Assembly: GCA_035235625.1 (NCBI GenBank)
Contig: CP141146.1
Coordinates: 17,974,501-18,038,500, forward strand
Length of the DNA stretch: 64,000 nt
Origin: Saururus chinensis
Taxonomy: Eukaryota; Streptophyta; Magnoliopsida; Piperales; Saururaceae
Direction of reading: 5' to 3'
The notes beneath the pieces are model-generated. The model saw nothing but the letters and a program-made list of their open reading frames with translations, searched no databases and was not told where the DNA came from. Position numbers and translations under genes: made by a program. Shown piece after piece: positions 11,495-22,930 of this stretch. Positions within the stretch are counted from its first letter, which is position 1; each line of letters begins with the position of its first letter.

Positions 11495-14050
11495 GTTGTA
11501 CACGTGAACTGTGGTGACCATGTGATCATCAATGTGGAAATTTTTTACTACACCCACTTGAACTATCCTATCCCTTATAAATTTATTGTTGTACACATGA
11601 ACTGTATTGACCATGTGATCATTAATGTGAAAACTTATTCCTGCAGCAATTATTACTGACAAGTTAATCAAAGCACCCACGTGAATAGTCCTATCCCCTA
11701 TAAATGTATGAAAAATGCTTTAACAATGTGAATATTGACACGTCAAAACTTTACTTCATCATTCTCACATCATCGATAAGTGGGGCCCATAAATGTGAGC
11801 CCCACTCTTCAATGGTGTGAAAGATGAAAATGTAAAGTTTTCATGTGCGAATCTTCATGTCACACTAGCATTACTCTAAATGTATTGCCGTACACGTGAA
11901 CTGTGGTGACCTTGTGATCATCAAGGTGGTGGATCCTCGAATTCCAAATTGTTTTTTTGATCAAAACCGATGACCAACCTATATATAACTCTGAACATAG
12001 GACATAATATAAGAGGGTGCCGGTAGCCCTAGATGTGTCATGTTTGGAAATCTATATAGTATGGTAATGGGGCCACGTTTAGAATCGTCCCCCATGTCTA
12101 TGAAATATGCTGTGATAATTGATTATGTTTTTAATTGATGGTAGCGTGCTTCTCTTTTTTGCCTTTCATTTTTATTAAAACTAAAACTGTTATGAGACTA
12201 AATTCATTCTTGTTAGTAGTAGAAACCACCTGCTTTCTTGTAGAATATAGAAAAAGATATTTCTACTATACATTTAGAGACTCCTATTGAAGGTTTTCAG
12301 CTTGTTAAAATCATTCATTAGGGAGTAGATATGTATTTTCAAGAAGTCTGGGAATTTTTTGTGGATTGTCATACATTACGAGAACATGACTTCTTGCTTT
12401 TCACATCCATTGAGAAATGTTCACAAGCTATTTTCTTGCAACATTAGGTGTAATGTGCTCAAAATGAGTATATACTACTTTTTGGCCGTTCTACCTTTTC
12501 GCCCACAAATATATTCGTTACATGTTGTTGAAGGAACTTATGGACTACTTTCATACAAGTGGTATAACATATTAATTCATTGGACTTAGCATTTTTAGAT
12601 ATTAGTGTAATGTATCTCTCACTTTTTTCAAGGATGATATAGGGACAAGTGATCTATGAGATATGAACATGCATCTTAATAGATGCCTTGACATAGATAA
12701 GCTCTAAGTCAAGTTGATGAAGGACGTAAGAGACTCAGAGATAAGGAGGTTCATAACTTGAAGAAACATGCAAATTTGTTTAGAATTAATATTATAAATT
12801 AGCTTAATTTGAAATACAAAGAGCAATGGGATCGAAAGAGGACAATATGTCAAGTTCCCTTGAGCAATCTATCGGGATCCAAGGGCAATCGATCACCTCC
12901 TATAGAATTCCTTTATAAAAATTAAACTAAGTAAAGGGAGATCGATCGAGCATACAAGTGATTGATCGGCCTATCAAAACAATCAATTGACACTATTTGT
13001 GGCACTATGTAAAATGAAGTCTAGAGCGTGGCATTTGGCCAAAGGGGATGAGTCATTGATTAGCCTTATTGGCGATCAATTAGCACAATAGTAAACTGGT
13101 TTTCAAATTCATTTTGGATAAGGATTTGTTTCCATATTGATTTCTTTTAAATCTTTTTTTTCGTAGGAGTCTTATTCAATATTGTTTTGTTTATTTAGGG
13201 ATTTTCTTATTTGTTTTCCTTAATTTTGATTGGTTAGTCATGAGATAATTAGAGATTAGATTTTTTCATTTACCATTATTAACACGTGGAGTTGTATAGA
13301 GCATGACACTTCCATGGAGGCTATAGTTATGTAATTTTATGAGATTTTGAAGAAGAAGAGGTTATTCATTTCTCCACTATTTTCACTTTATTTTCTATGA
13401 ATTTAGTATTAAAATTGGTGAGAGAGGAATGTTGTGTGCGCCTGTAACCGGATTTGTCGAACGACATTCAGCGTAACAATTCAACCCTGCATCACAAGTT
13501 CAACCCTATATTATTCAATTATTTGATCCTACATAGAGTAATTCAATGTAAGTATGAAAAATAGTTTTTTTATTATTTTTGTCATCATTTCCAATTTTGC
13601 TAAAATATTGAACATGCAAATTTATCACCTTTTAAGTGATCATTATGCATGATTTAATCTAACATTTAACATTTTTGGTACACAACCCACTTTAATTGAT
13701 GAACAACTACCACATAAACAAGGTATCATTTGAGAGCCAAACCATCCTCCAACTCATGTAGGCTAACTACTCCTCTTGCCTCTAGCATTCAACTGATCCT
13801 CCAATTCGAGAAATTATAAGTCCGTAGGTTTTATTTGCATAACAATTTGATTTTTTGTTAGTGATTTTTTGTGCTAACAGTCTACAAGAATTTGACAAAG
13901 ATTCCTATTTTTGGTCTATTATTATTATTTGTAGTATGAGTTGATATTTAGGTTGAGAAATGAGATTAACTTTCTACAGGTTTTATTTGCCTAACAATTT
14001 GAAGTTCTGTTAGTGATTTTTTGTGGTAGAAGTCTTGGTATTTAGGAAAA
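11495..14050. repeat. Duplicated block, copy B
   Basis: Begins with the hAT target duplication GTTGTACA and follows copy C closely to about 14050. Differences are mainly scattered substitutions. The part at about 12630-13450 resembles the LTR-like sequence at 30840-31420, including TGTAACCGGATTTGTCGAAC near 13445. No gene is seen; an open frame at 11492-11680 (minus) is kept in copy C only because the DNA is duplicated. Confidence 0.8.
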
Positions 14051-14817
14051 TAAGAAAAATTTGTGTTGCAAATAGTGGCTCTTTTGCCACAACCAACAAT
14101 TATCTCAAATTATACTCTTTTGACACATATTGAACAATTTGACACAAATATTATATTATTTACGATATTTTGAAGCTTGTCTTAATTTTATTTTTTGTAA
14201 ATTATTCTTTTGTAATTATCTACATTTTAGAACTTTTTGCCACACCATAAGTTATTTGTCGCAAACACCTTTTTGAATAAATATAATTTTTATCATAACA
14301 AATATTATTAAAATTTGTTGCCATAATTATTCTATTTTGTTGCAAATGAGTTCTAAAGTTTCACACACACAAACACATAATATTAAAATATATTACGACA
14401 AATAGCATATTATATCACAAAAAAATTAAATTTCTTCCAATGCAAAAATGGTTCATGGAGAAAAGTCAAACTCTTTTATGACAAACATATTATTTTGTAG
14501 CAAAAGATATAAATTTTTGCAACATACATTTGTTTCATTGCGAAAATAACTATAAATTTGTGAGCACATTAGCTCTTTTGCGATGAAGATAAAAAATTAT
14601 GGAAAAATTCCATGATAATTGACGTATGTATGTTTGTTGCAACAAGTTTATCCTAAAAGGTCCACCTTTTAGCAACAAAACAAACAATTTGTTGCAAAAA
14701 TACTTACATTTTCTAAAAGTGTAGATTTATTGCAACATTTTTTAAAATTTTGTCGTAAAAAGTTAATATTAGTGATAAATTTACTTTTGTTGCAAAAGGT
14801 TATTTGTTTTTGTAGGG
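14051..14817. mobile_element. CACTA-like fragment with TTTTGCAAC-type repeats
   Basis: Extra sequence in copy B compared with copy C. It is packed with short TTTGTTGCAAA/TTTTGCGAC-like motifs in both orientations and ends near TTTGTTTTTGTAG. The same motif family fills 28103-28790 and 33193-33956. The exact ends are not clear. Confidence 0.5.
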
Positions 14818-15020
14818 TGATTTGCTCCCTAATTCAGAAAATTTTGGACAGACCAATGAATATTATGGCAAGGATAAGCCATGTAAGTAAGTTGACGCCT
14901 CAACAACCAACGGCGAAAGCAATGACATCACATAAAACATAAAAATGATGTGTACTATTGACAAGTTAATCAAAACACCCACCTGAATTGTCCTACCCCC
15001 TATAAATGTATTGTTGTACA
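14818..15020. repeat. Duplicated block, copy C, left part
   Basis: Matches 2490-2670 of copy A (CAACCAACGGCGAAAGCAAT is shared). It ends with GTTGTACA (15013-15020), the left target duplication of hAT copy 2. Confidence 0.8.
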
Positions 15021-15209
15021 TAGGGCTGCCGACGGTACCCGTTTTACCTTCTACCATCTATACTGTACCGTTAAGAAGTTAAATGGTATGGTTAAATTTA
15101 TTCGATCGGTAAATAAGATTATAATTTTATTCGACCGTTATCTTAATGGAAGGTAATGGAAAAAGTTCTTCTATATCCGTTTATCTATTACCCGTTTGTC
15201 ATATTTAAA

Positions 15210-15211
<2 letters not shown>

Positions 15212-15255
<44 letters not shown>
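15212..15255. repeat. (TA)n microsatellite
   Basis: About 21 TA units inside hAT copy 2. The equivalent place in copy 1 (about 4680-4690) has only five, so the two copies differ strongly here. Confidence 0.9.
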
Positions 15256-15258
<3 letters not shown>

Positions 15259-16340
15259 TTAGTCTTAAGTGGTTTAAGTTCAAAAGAGATTGACTTATGA
15301 TCTTCTACAATAATCTTCATGTCAATATTCACCACGGTGATTTACACAACGAAAAATATCATTCAAATCCAAATACTTATTGAATTTATTTAACTACTTA
15401 CAACCATTTATTGTAGTTGTTACAAGCTACTACTTAGAAGATAATTTTCCTCTTCTAGCATTTCATATCTAATTATATTTTTTAATAAAAAATATCTATT
15501 TGTAATTTATATTTTATATTCTCTTAAACTCAATTCGCTTTAATGTTTCATATTTGGTTGCTTTGTCTAATTTTTATGGTCTCATTAGGTCATAATTCAT
15601 CTTTAATCATACATGATAAAATTTTAACTAGCTACATAGATATTTTGTACAAAATATTTTTGCAATTCTAAGGTTAATTTAGATTTTATTTTGATAACTC
15701 AAACATATGAAATTTTTGTTTTTGTTTTTGATAATTAAACTTGTGGAATATTTGTTTGTGCAAAGAAATAATTGGTGGGTTTAGAGTAGGATTGTTGAGT
15801 TAGCTCTATTCTACTCTAGGCTAGACTCAAGCTAGCTCAAGTCAAAACTTGAACTTAGGCTAATAGAACCAAACTCTTGTTTGGCCCATCTCGAATAGCT
15901 TGGTTTGAGTGTGAGTTGGCTTAACTTTGAATGAGTGTATAAGTGATTTATTTTGAGATTTGGTATATATTGGTTGGAATCATGATTATCTTACAAATCA
16001 TGTTTGTATACGAGATTTCAAATTTTAGAATTATATAGTTATTAAAATAGGTTGGAATCAATGAGTTTTGAATGACCAAATAAGTTTAAGTGAAGCTTTG
16101 AATAGATTTAAGTAAAACTTTATCTAACATATGGTAAATTATTTAAAAATTTGTAGGTGATGATGTCATCATTATGTCAACCCGGGTTGACGTAGCCCAA
16201 CCCAATGTTTTAAAAATTGGCCCGGCCATTGACCCGGATTGGTCGTCGAGCTAGCTAAATTGGGTTCAATCGCAGGTTGACCTGATTTTCCCATATATTA
16301 GATTAAATAGAAAGTCAGGTACAATATTTACACAAAATCA

Positions 16341-16406
16341 TTGTAACTCAGTCGGTAGAGCATAAATGTTATTTTTATCACGATCTGGGTTCAAATCCCA
16401 TTGTGG
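16341..16406 (+). repeat. tRNA-like sequence, unit 1, copy 2
   Basis: A-box-like CTCAGTCGGTAGAGCA and B-box-like GGGTTCAAATCCCA. The A box is closer to consensus than in copy 1. tRNA-derived, not a functional tRNA. Confidence 0.6.
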
Positions 16407-16470
16407 AGATTTTTTTTTAGCAATGTAAAGCAGATAAATATTAAATAAAATAAAAATATATATAAACAAA

Positions 16471-16542
16471 GTTGTTGCAGCCCAGTGGGTTAGGCTTGCT
16501 GATGGGCTCTCACAGAATGTGAGTTCGAAACCCGTTTCCAAC
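16471..16542 (+). repeat. tRNA-like sequence, unit 2, copy 2
   Basis: GCAGCCCAGTGGGTTAGGCT followed by GTGAGTTCGAAACCCG. The B box is a near-perfect match to the pol III consensus. It lies downstream of unit 1 in the same orientation. Confidence 0.55.
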
Positions 16543-17325
16543 GTAAATTTTTTTCACGAGAATATTAAACCGGTTTGTCCTTGGTAGCGGGTTAGTGGTT
16601 CAACCGGCCGTGTCGTGTTGACCCGGTTAGGTTCACTTAACCCATTAAAGTTGATGAACCTGCCCGATTTATCAATTGGGTCCTATTGAGCCAGTCTGAT
16701 CGGCTAGGCTGGGCCAGTTTTTAAAACATTGGTTCGACCACTAATCTGAGTCAGGGTCCTGGCTGGGTTTTAAAACATTGCTTCAAAAAGACACTAATAG
16801 ATAATGTGTATCACTACATGTGGTCTCATTCTTGCCTTTAATACACCTTTAAAGATAGCTGGCTATGAAAAAGCAATTATTATTTTCACATTAGGATTCT
16901 TCTCAAACAGGCAGTAGATGGATATCTTAAAGTTGGACTCATATAAGAGGAAATAATTATTGGAAAATAAGTAGTTTTATGTTTTATATATATGCCTAAT
17001 ATATGTATCCATTTATGTTTCATGTTTAATCTCTACAATTTATTTGCAACAACTATAAATAATAGTAGTAATGATATTAATTTTTTACCTTAGTAATATC
17101 TAATTAAGTGAATAAAAAATATTTATTTTAGCATTTTTTATCACATTTTAAAAAATACAATGGATAATGGTTATCCAATTAACCGTTCAATTATTAATGG
17201 AAGGAACGGTTATGGAAGTACCTATACCATTTATTTAATAGAACGGTTATGGATAAAGATTTGGGAAATGCTTATGGTAGTGAAATAGGTTATACCGTAA
17301 CCCTATCGTTCTGTTGGCAGCCCTA

Positions 17326-19915
17326 GTTGTACTCGTGAACTGTGGTGACCTTGTGATCATCAATGTGGAAATTTTTTACTACACCCACTTGAACTATCCT
17401 ATCCCTTATAAATTTATTGTTGTACACATGAACTGTATTGACCATGTGATCATTAATGTGAAAACTTATTCCTGCAGCAATTATTACTGGCAAGTTAATC
17501 AAAGCACCCACATGAATAGTCCTATCCCCTATAAATGTATGAAAAACGCTTTAATGATGTGAATATTGACACGTCAAAACTTTACTTCATCATTCTCACA
17601 TCATTGATAAGTGAGACCCATAAATGTGAGCCCCACTCATCAATGGTGTGAAAGATGAAAATGTAAAGTTTTCATGTGTGAATCTTCATGTCACACTAGC
17701 ATTACTCTAAATGTATTGTCATACACGTGAACCGTGGTGACCTTGTGATCATCAATGTGGTGGATCCTCGAATTCCAAATTGTTTTTTTGATCAAAACCT
17801 ATGACCAACCTATATATAACTCTGAACATAGGACATAATATAAGAGGGTGCCGGTTGCCCTAGATGCATCTTGTTTGGAAATCTATATAGTATGGTAATG
17901 GGGCCACGTTTAGAATTGTCCCCTATGTCTATGAAATATGATGTGATAATTGATTATATTTTTAATTGATGGTAGTGTGCTTCTCTTTTTTGCCTTTCAT
18001 TTGATTAAAACTAAAAATGTTATGAGACTAAATTCATTCTTGTTAGTAGAAGAAACCACCTGCTTTCTTGTAGAATATAGAACAAGATATTTCTTCTATA
18101 CATTTAGAGACTCCAATTGAAGGTTTTCAGCTTGTTAAAATCATTCATGAGGGAGTAGATATGTATTTTCAAGAAGTCTGGGATTTTTTTGTGGATTGTC
18201 ATACATTATGAGAACATGACTTCTTGCTTTTCACATCCATTGAGAAATGTTCACAAGCTATTTTCTTGCAACATTAGGTGTAATGTGCGCAAAATGACTA
18301 TATACTACTTTTTGGCCATTCTACCTTTTCGCCCACAAATATATTAGTTACATGTTGTTGAAGGAACTTATGGACTACTTTCATACAAGTGGTATAACAT
18401 ATTAATTCATTGGACTTAGTATTTTTAGATATTAGTGTAATGTATCTCTCACTTTTTTCAAGGATGATATAGGGACAAGTGATCTGTGAGATATGAACAT
18501 GCATCTTAATAGATGCCTTGATATAGATAAGCTCTGAGTCAAGTTGATGAATGACGTAATAGACTCAGAGATAAGGAGGTTCATAACATGAAAGAACATG
18601 CAAATTTGTTTATAATTAATAATATAAATTAGCTTAATTTGAAATACAAAGAGCAATGGGATCAAAAGAAGACAATATGTCAAGTTCCCTTGAGCAATCT
18701 ATCGGGATCCAAGGGCAATTGATCACCTCCTATAGAATTCCTTTATAAAAATTAAACTAGGTAAAGGGAGATCGATCGAGCATACAAGTGATTGATCGGC
18801 CTATCAAAACAATCGATTGACACTATTTGTGGCACTATGTAAAATGAAGTCTAGAGCGTGGCATTTGGCCAAAGGGGATGAGTCATTGATTGGCCTTATT
18901 GGCGATCAATTAGTACAATAGCAAACCGGTTTTCAAATTCATTTTGGATAAGGATTTTTTTCCATATTGATTTCTTTTAAATCTTTTTTTTTGTAGGAGT
19001 CTTATTCAATATTGTTTTGTTTATTTAGGGATTTTCTCATTCGTTTTTCTTAATTTTGATTGGTTAGTCATGAGATAGTTAGAGATTGAATTTTTTCATT
19101 TACCATTATAACACTTGGAGTTGTATAGAGCATGACACTTCCATGGAGGCTATAGTTATGTAATTTTATGAGATTTTGAAGAAGAATAAGAAGAAGAGGT
19201 TATTCATTTCTCCTCTATTTTCACTTTTTTTTTATGAATTTATTATTAAAATTGGTGAGAGAGGAATGTTGTGTGCACTTGTAACCGGATTTATCGAATG
19301 ACATTCATCGTAACAATTCAACCCTTCATCACAAGTTCAACCCTATATTATTCAATTATTTGATCCTACATAGAGTAATTCAATGTAAGTATAAAAAATA
19401 GTTTTCTTATTATTTTTGTCATCATTTCTAGTTTTGCTAAAATATTGAACATGCAAATTTATCACCTTTTAAGTGATCATTACGCACGATTTAATCTAAC
19501 ATTTGACATTTTTGGTACACAACCCACTTTAATTGATGAACAACTATCACATGAACAAGGAAGCAACTGAGAGCCAAATCATCCTCCAACTCATGTAGGC
19601 TAACTACTACTCTTGCCTCTAGCATTCAGCTGATCCTCCAATTTGAGAAAGTATAAGTCCGTTGGTTTTATTTGCATAACAATTTAATTTTTTGTTAGTG
19701 ATTTTTTGTGCTAACAGTCTACAAGAATTTGACAAAGATTCCTATTGTTGGTCTATTATTATTATTTGTGGTATGAGTTGATATTTAGGTTGAGAAATGA
19801 GATTAACATTCTATAGGTTTTTTTGCCTAACAATTTGAAGTTCTGTTAGTGATTTTTTGTGGTAGAAGTCTTGGTATTTAGGAAAATAAGAAAAAATTGT
19901 GTTCTGTTGAGAAAT
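17326..19915. repeat. Duplicated block, copy C, right part
   Basis: Starts with the right target duplication of the hAT element and matches copy B throughout. The part at about 18460-19310 has the GATCGATC-rich and TGTAACCGGATTTATCGAA segments that resemble an LTR-like sequence near 30840-31420. Short open frames here are not conserved as proteins. The match with copy B ends near 19915. Confidence 0.8.
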
Positions 19916-20299
19916 AAGATTATAGGTGTTTTACCCCTATTTTCGGTCGGGTTGTCAGTTATTCGGGTTAGGTTCTGAGCTATACGGGTCTAGTCAAGTT
20001 ATATACCATTAGGGGTAGGCTGTAAACTATTGGGCTCGTTTGGGGTTGGGTTTATGTTTTACTAATAGGGTTGTGTTTGGTAATGGTTTTTTAACCGGTT
20101 TAGGGATTTTAAATGTCATCATAGTCGGGTTTGCAAAAACTCAATCTTATCCCAATCCGGTGTCATCACCAGATTTAAGTTCTCCTTATTAGGCAATGGG
20201 CTTTAAATTAGGAGGTGTGTGAGTTTTGTTCCACCACTGCGTTATACTTCTTTCCCTTTTCTTTTATTTAAAAAAATAAAGGTCCTGAAAGGTTTTTGG
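19916..20299. other. Spacer with CGGGTT-rich sequence
   Basis: A run of CGGGTT/GGGTCTAG-like words of the kind found in degenerate plant repeats. No gene seen. Confidence 0.3.
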
Positions 20300-20505
20300 A
20301 AATAGAATCGCACCAATTGCTGACATGTTAATCAATGCACCCACATAAACGGTCCTATACGTGAAATGTCCTTATATATGGACAGTCTTACACCCCCATA
20401 AATGTATTGCCCTACACACTAACTATGGCAACTACCCAATTGTCAAAGATCCTCAGATTCCAAAGATTTTTTCTAGCCAACTCCGTGACCGAAACCTTAT
20501 GACAA
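20300..20505. repeat. Sequence related to the duplicated block, upstream of the dioxygenase
   Basis: Reads like a diverged version of copies A-C: TTAATCAATGCACCCACATA, CCCCATAAATGTATTGCCCT, and GATCCTCAGATTCCAAAGA have counterparts in the same order in copy A (2620-3180). Similarity resumes after the MITE: AGGCGTCCCCTAGG at 20875 corresponds to AAGCGTCCCCTATG at 3314. Confidence 0.55.
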
Positions 20506-20510
20506 TCTTA

Positions 20511-20815
20511 TATTCTCCATCGGTTCTTTATTAATAACTATATCTTTATTAATAACTATATTTGAAAAAACAGTAATTTTTATTGGAAGATGAAACTTAG
20601 ATCTAATAAAATGAAAATAAGTTTATGATATATATTTTTTTTAAGTACTCACTAACTGAAATTTAACAAAATGAAACTATTAATATTAAACAAACATTCT
20701 TGCCAAATGAAAGGAATAATTTAAGACGGAGGATATAAATTTAACAAAATGAAGCTATTAATATTAAACAAACATTCTTGCCAAATGAAAGGAATAATTT
20801 AAGACGGAGGGAATA
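20511..20815. mobile_element. Stowaway-like MITE (Tc1/mariner type)
   Basis: About 305 bp. The left end TATTCTCCATCGGTTC and right end GACGGAGGGAATA are inverted versions of the well-known CTCCCTCCGT terminus, with TA at each outer edge as expected for the TA target duplication. It ends about 290 bp upstream of the dioxygenase start codon. Confidence 0.7.
20660..20810 (+). repeat. Direct duplication inside the MITE
   Basis: A segment containing ATTAATATTAAACAAACATT and GGAATAATTTAAGACGGAGG is present twice with a 79-bp period and almost no differences. The second copy ends at the MITE terminus, so the right end was duplicated. Confidence 0.9.
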
Positions 20816-21015
20816 TCTATGAATATAGTATACATAAAAGGTTGCAGCAATGCAACCTTAAAGGTCAGGCTTAGAGGCGTCCCCTAGGAATTATTGTCTT
20901 CAGCCTCATATTCCTTAAAAATTACAAAAATCGGAAAACGTGATAAGTACTCAGATCATCTCTTGTGTACCATGCATGTTTATAGATTAAACAAAAAATA
21001 GCTTTGCATCTCATC

Positions 21016-21024
21016 CTATATATT
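21016..21024 (+). promoter_or_regulatory. Probable TATA box of the dioxygenase gene
   Basis: CCTATATATTG. A start of transcription about 30 bp downstream would fall near 21048, just before the first in-frame ATG (21054) and well before the second (21105). Confidence 0.55.
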
Positions 21025-21104
21025 GACTGACCATCATGCCATGTTCCAGCTGAGTGCCATCTCTAGAATTCACCAGCTCATTTACGTCACCGAACACTGG
21101 AACC

Positions 21105-22668
21105 ATGGCTGTTGCCGGTGCCGAAGCTCTTCCCTCCGATTTAGCCCCGACCTATGACCGAGCAAAAGCAGTCCTAGCCTTCGACGAAACGAAGCTGGGC
21201 GTGAAAGGGCTAGTCGACGCTGGTATTGACAGGGTCCCAAAATTCTTCATTCCGTCCACTCCAGAACTCCCAGCTGAGATCAAACCAGCTTCAGCTTCCG
21301 TCCCCGGCATCCCAGTGGTGGACCTTGAGGGCGTGGAGAGAGAAGACAGGCGAAGGGAGATTGTGAACGATATGAGGCGGGTGCTGGAGGAGTGGGGCTT
21401 CTTTCAGGTGGTGAACCACGGGGTGCCGCAGAGGGTACTGGACGAGATGATCGAAGGGGTGAGGAGGTTCAACGAGCAGCCGGACGAGGCCAAGATGAGC
21501 TTCTACACGCGCGACCCAGGGACGAGGGTGAGATTTAACAGCAACGTCGATCTTTACCAGGCGGCGGCTGCCAACTGGAGGGACACGCTCTACTGCCGCA
21601 TGAAGCCCGATCTTGAAGACCCTCAAGAGCTGCCACCCGTTTGCAGGTTTGTGACCAAATTCATTGACACACACAAACCCCGTGTCTCAGTGTATGTGTC
21701 CCCTTTTTATTTTCTACATACATATATACAAAAACCTAATCACTCATTATGCAGGGACATATTGTTGGAGTATTCCAGTGAGATGATAAGAGTTGGGAAG
21801 ACCATGTTCGAGTTGCTTTCAGAGGTTTTAGGCCTTAGCAGGGACCATCTTAACAACATTGGCTGTTGTGACGGTCAGGTCCTTCTCTCCCACTACTATC
21901 CTGCATGCCCCGGGCCAAAGCTGACACTAGGTATACGCAAACATTCAGATTCTGATTTCCTCACTGTTCTTCTACAAGATGATATTGGAGGACTCCAAGT
22001 GTATCATCAAAATAAACATTGGCTTGATATTCCTCCCATTCATGGGGCGTTGGTGGTAAACATAGGAGATCTTTTACAGGTATACTTTGAACAATTATTA
22101 TAGATGGCAATACACCATATTAATAATATTTTGATTAATCTGCATGCATTAGTGATGTTTTGCATCATTTTGTGCTATTTAATCTTTTCTTCCGTCTTTT
22201 TCTTCTTCTTCATCTTGTTTCTAGTTTGCATATAATACAGAACGTTTGACTTCGTTTAGATGAGCCATTGTCCGAATAAGAAGCTAACAATATATAGGGT
22301 GCTCAATGCTTGGAACCTAGATCTAACATTTGGTTATTGTTCAGTCTTTTTTCTACAAGTAATTTATTGATTTATCTGATTTGTCACTTAACTCTCTCTC
22401 AATGCAGCTTATTACCAATGACAAGTTCAAAAGTGCCATCCATAGAGTGTTGGCGAATCATGTTGGACCCAGGATATCATTGGCTTGCTTTTTTACGACT
22501 CACCTTTGTCCATTAGACACGCTCTACGGTCCCATTAAGGAGTTATTATCAGAATCAAATCCTCCTATTTATCGGGAAACTAGGATACGGGATTATGTGA
22601 TGCACGCTTATAGCACAGGACTTGGTGCAGAATCTGCTACATTAGAGGATTTTAAACTTACTGTGTGA
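21105..22668 (+). CDS. 2-oxoglutarate/Fe(II)-dependent dioxygenase, 1-aminocyclopropane-1-carboxylate oxidase homolog type
   Basis: Soluble enzyme that couples decarboxylation of 2-oxoglutarate to oxidation of a small metabolite. This subfamily (named ACC oxidase homologs; includes tomato E8 and Arabidopsis GSL-OH) acts in specialised metabolism; the substrate cannot be read from sequence. Three exons: 21105-21646, 21755-22079, 22408-22668, with GT-AG introns, give 375 residues, the usual family length. N-terminal domain: IPVVDL (69-74) and [13 protein letters not shown] (96-108). Catalytic core: Fe ligands His244 and Asp246 in [14 protein letters not shown] and His301 in SAIHRVLAN; 2-oxoglutarate-binding Arg311 and Ser313 in [13 protein letters not shown] precedes the core, as usual. 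The ATG at 21105 is chosen because its context is ACCATGG and the family begins near there; an in-frame ATG at 21054 would add 17 residues. Exon 1 is clearly more GC-rich than its surroundings. All key residues are present, so it is probably functional. Confidence 0.93.
21647..21754 (+). other. Dioxygenase intron 1 (108 bp, in frame, no stop)
   Basis: Donor CAG|GTTTGTG and acceptor ATGCAG|GGAC. Its length is a multiple of three and it has no stop in the reading frame, so retention would insert 36 residues between Cys180/Arg181 and the catalytic half. Removal restores the family pattern (PPVCR then DILLEYS). Confidence 0.85.
22080..22407 (+). other. Dioxygenase intron 2 (328 bp)
   Basis: Donor CAG|GTATAC and acceptor AATGCAG|CTT, phase 0. 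It falls between GDLLQ and LITND, a common intron position in this family. It contains in-frame stops soon after the donor. Confidence 0.88.
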
Positions 22669-22924
22669 TGTTGGTATATGAAGGGCATTCGCGCGGTAGT
22701 TATTATTATCTACCATAATAAGAAACTTATGTTGGGGTTTGCATCTACTTCATCCCTTCACGCTTTTAAGGGAGGCCGACTGTTTGGCTAATGCAGTCCC
22801 AGCTTGTGTGATCTTTGGTTGGGGGCTCCTCCCCGATTCCTGTTGGTTGTGTTGTGAAACTTCTACTTTGGTGTGTTTGTTTGTTATTTAGGTTGGTTTA
22901 TGTACTCCATGTTTCTTTTCAAGC

Positions 22925-22930
22925 AATAAA
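22925..22930 (+). terminator. Probable polyadenylation signal of the dioxygenase gene
   Basis: AATAAA about 257 bp after the stop codon, preceded by T-rich sequence with TTTGTTTGTTATT. It gives a 3' UTR of ordinary length. Confidence 0.55.

Larger units (their letters stand above)
16203..16780. mobile_element. Inverted-repeat element carrying two tRNA-like units, copy 2 (uninterrupted)
   Basis: About 578 bp from CAATGTTTTAAAAATTGG to the complementary TTTTAAAACATTG. Homology between the ends extends for about 50 bp (GACCCGGATTGGTCG against its inverted counterpart near 16745). An inner inverted CCAATGTTTTAAAA lies at 16719-16733. It carries the tRNA-like units at 16341 and 16471. This copy shows the state before the solo LTR insertion in copy 1. 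Confidence 0.6.
15021..17325. mobile_element. hAT-like non-autonomous element, copy 2 (complete)
   Basis: 2,305 bp with inverted ends: left TAGGGCTGCCGACGGTAC, right the complement of TAGGGCTGCCAACAGAAC. It is flanked by 8-bp duplications GTTGTACA (15013-15020) and GTTGTACT (17326-17333); the right flank of copy 1 is still a perfect GTTGTACA. An 8-bp duplication and TAGGG-type ends fit the hAT superfamily. No transposase frame is present. It contains the inverted-repeat element at 16203-16780. Copy A has the unoccupied site. Confidence 0.88.

Noticed and set aside
11492..17562. Near-identical small frames at 11492-11680 and 17323-17511
   Set aside because: Conserved only because the DNA is duplicated; they overlap the hAT target site and match no family.
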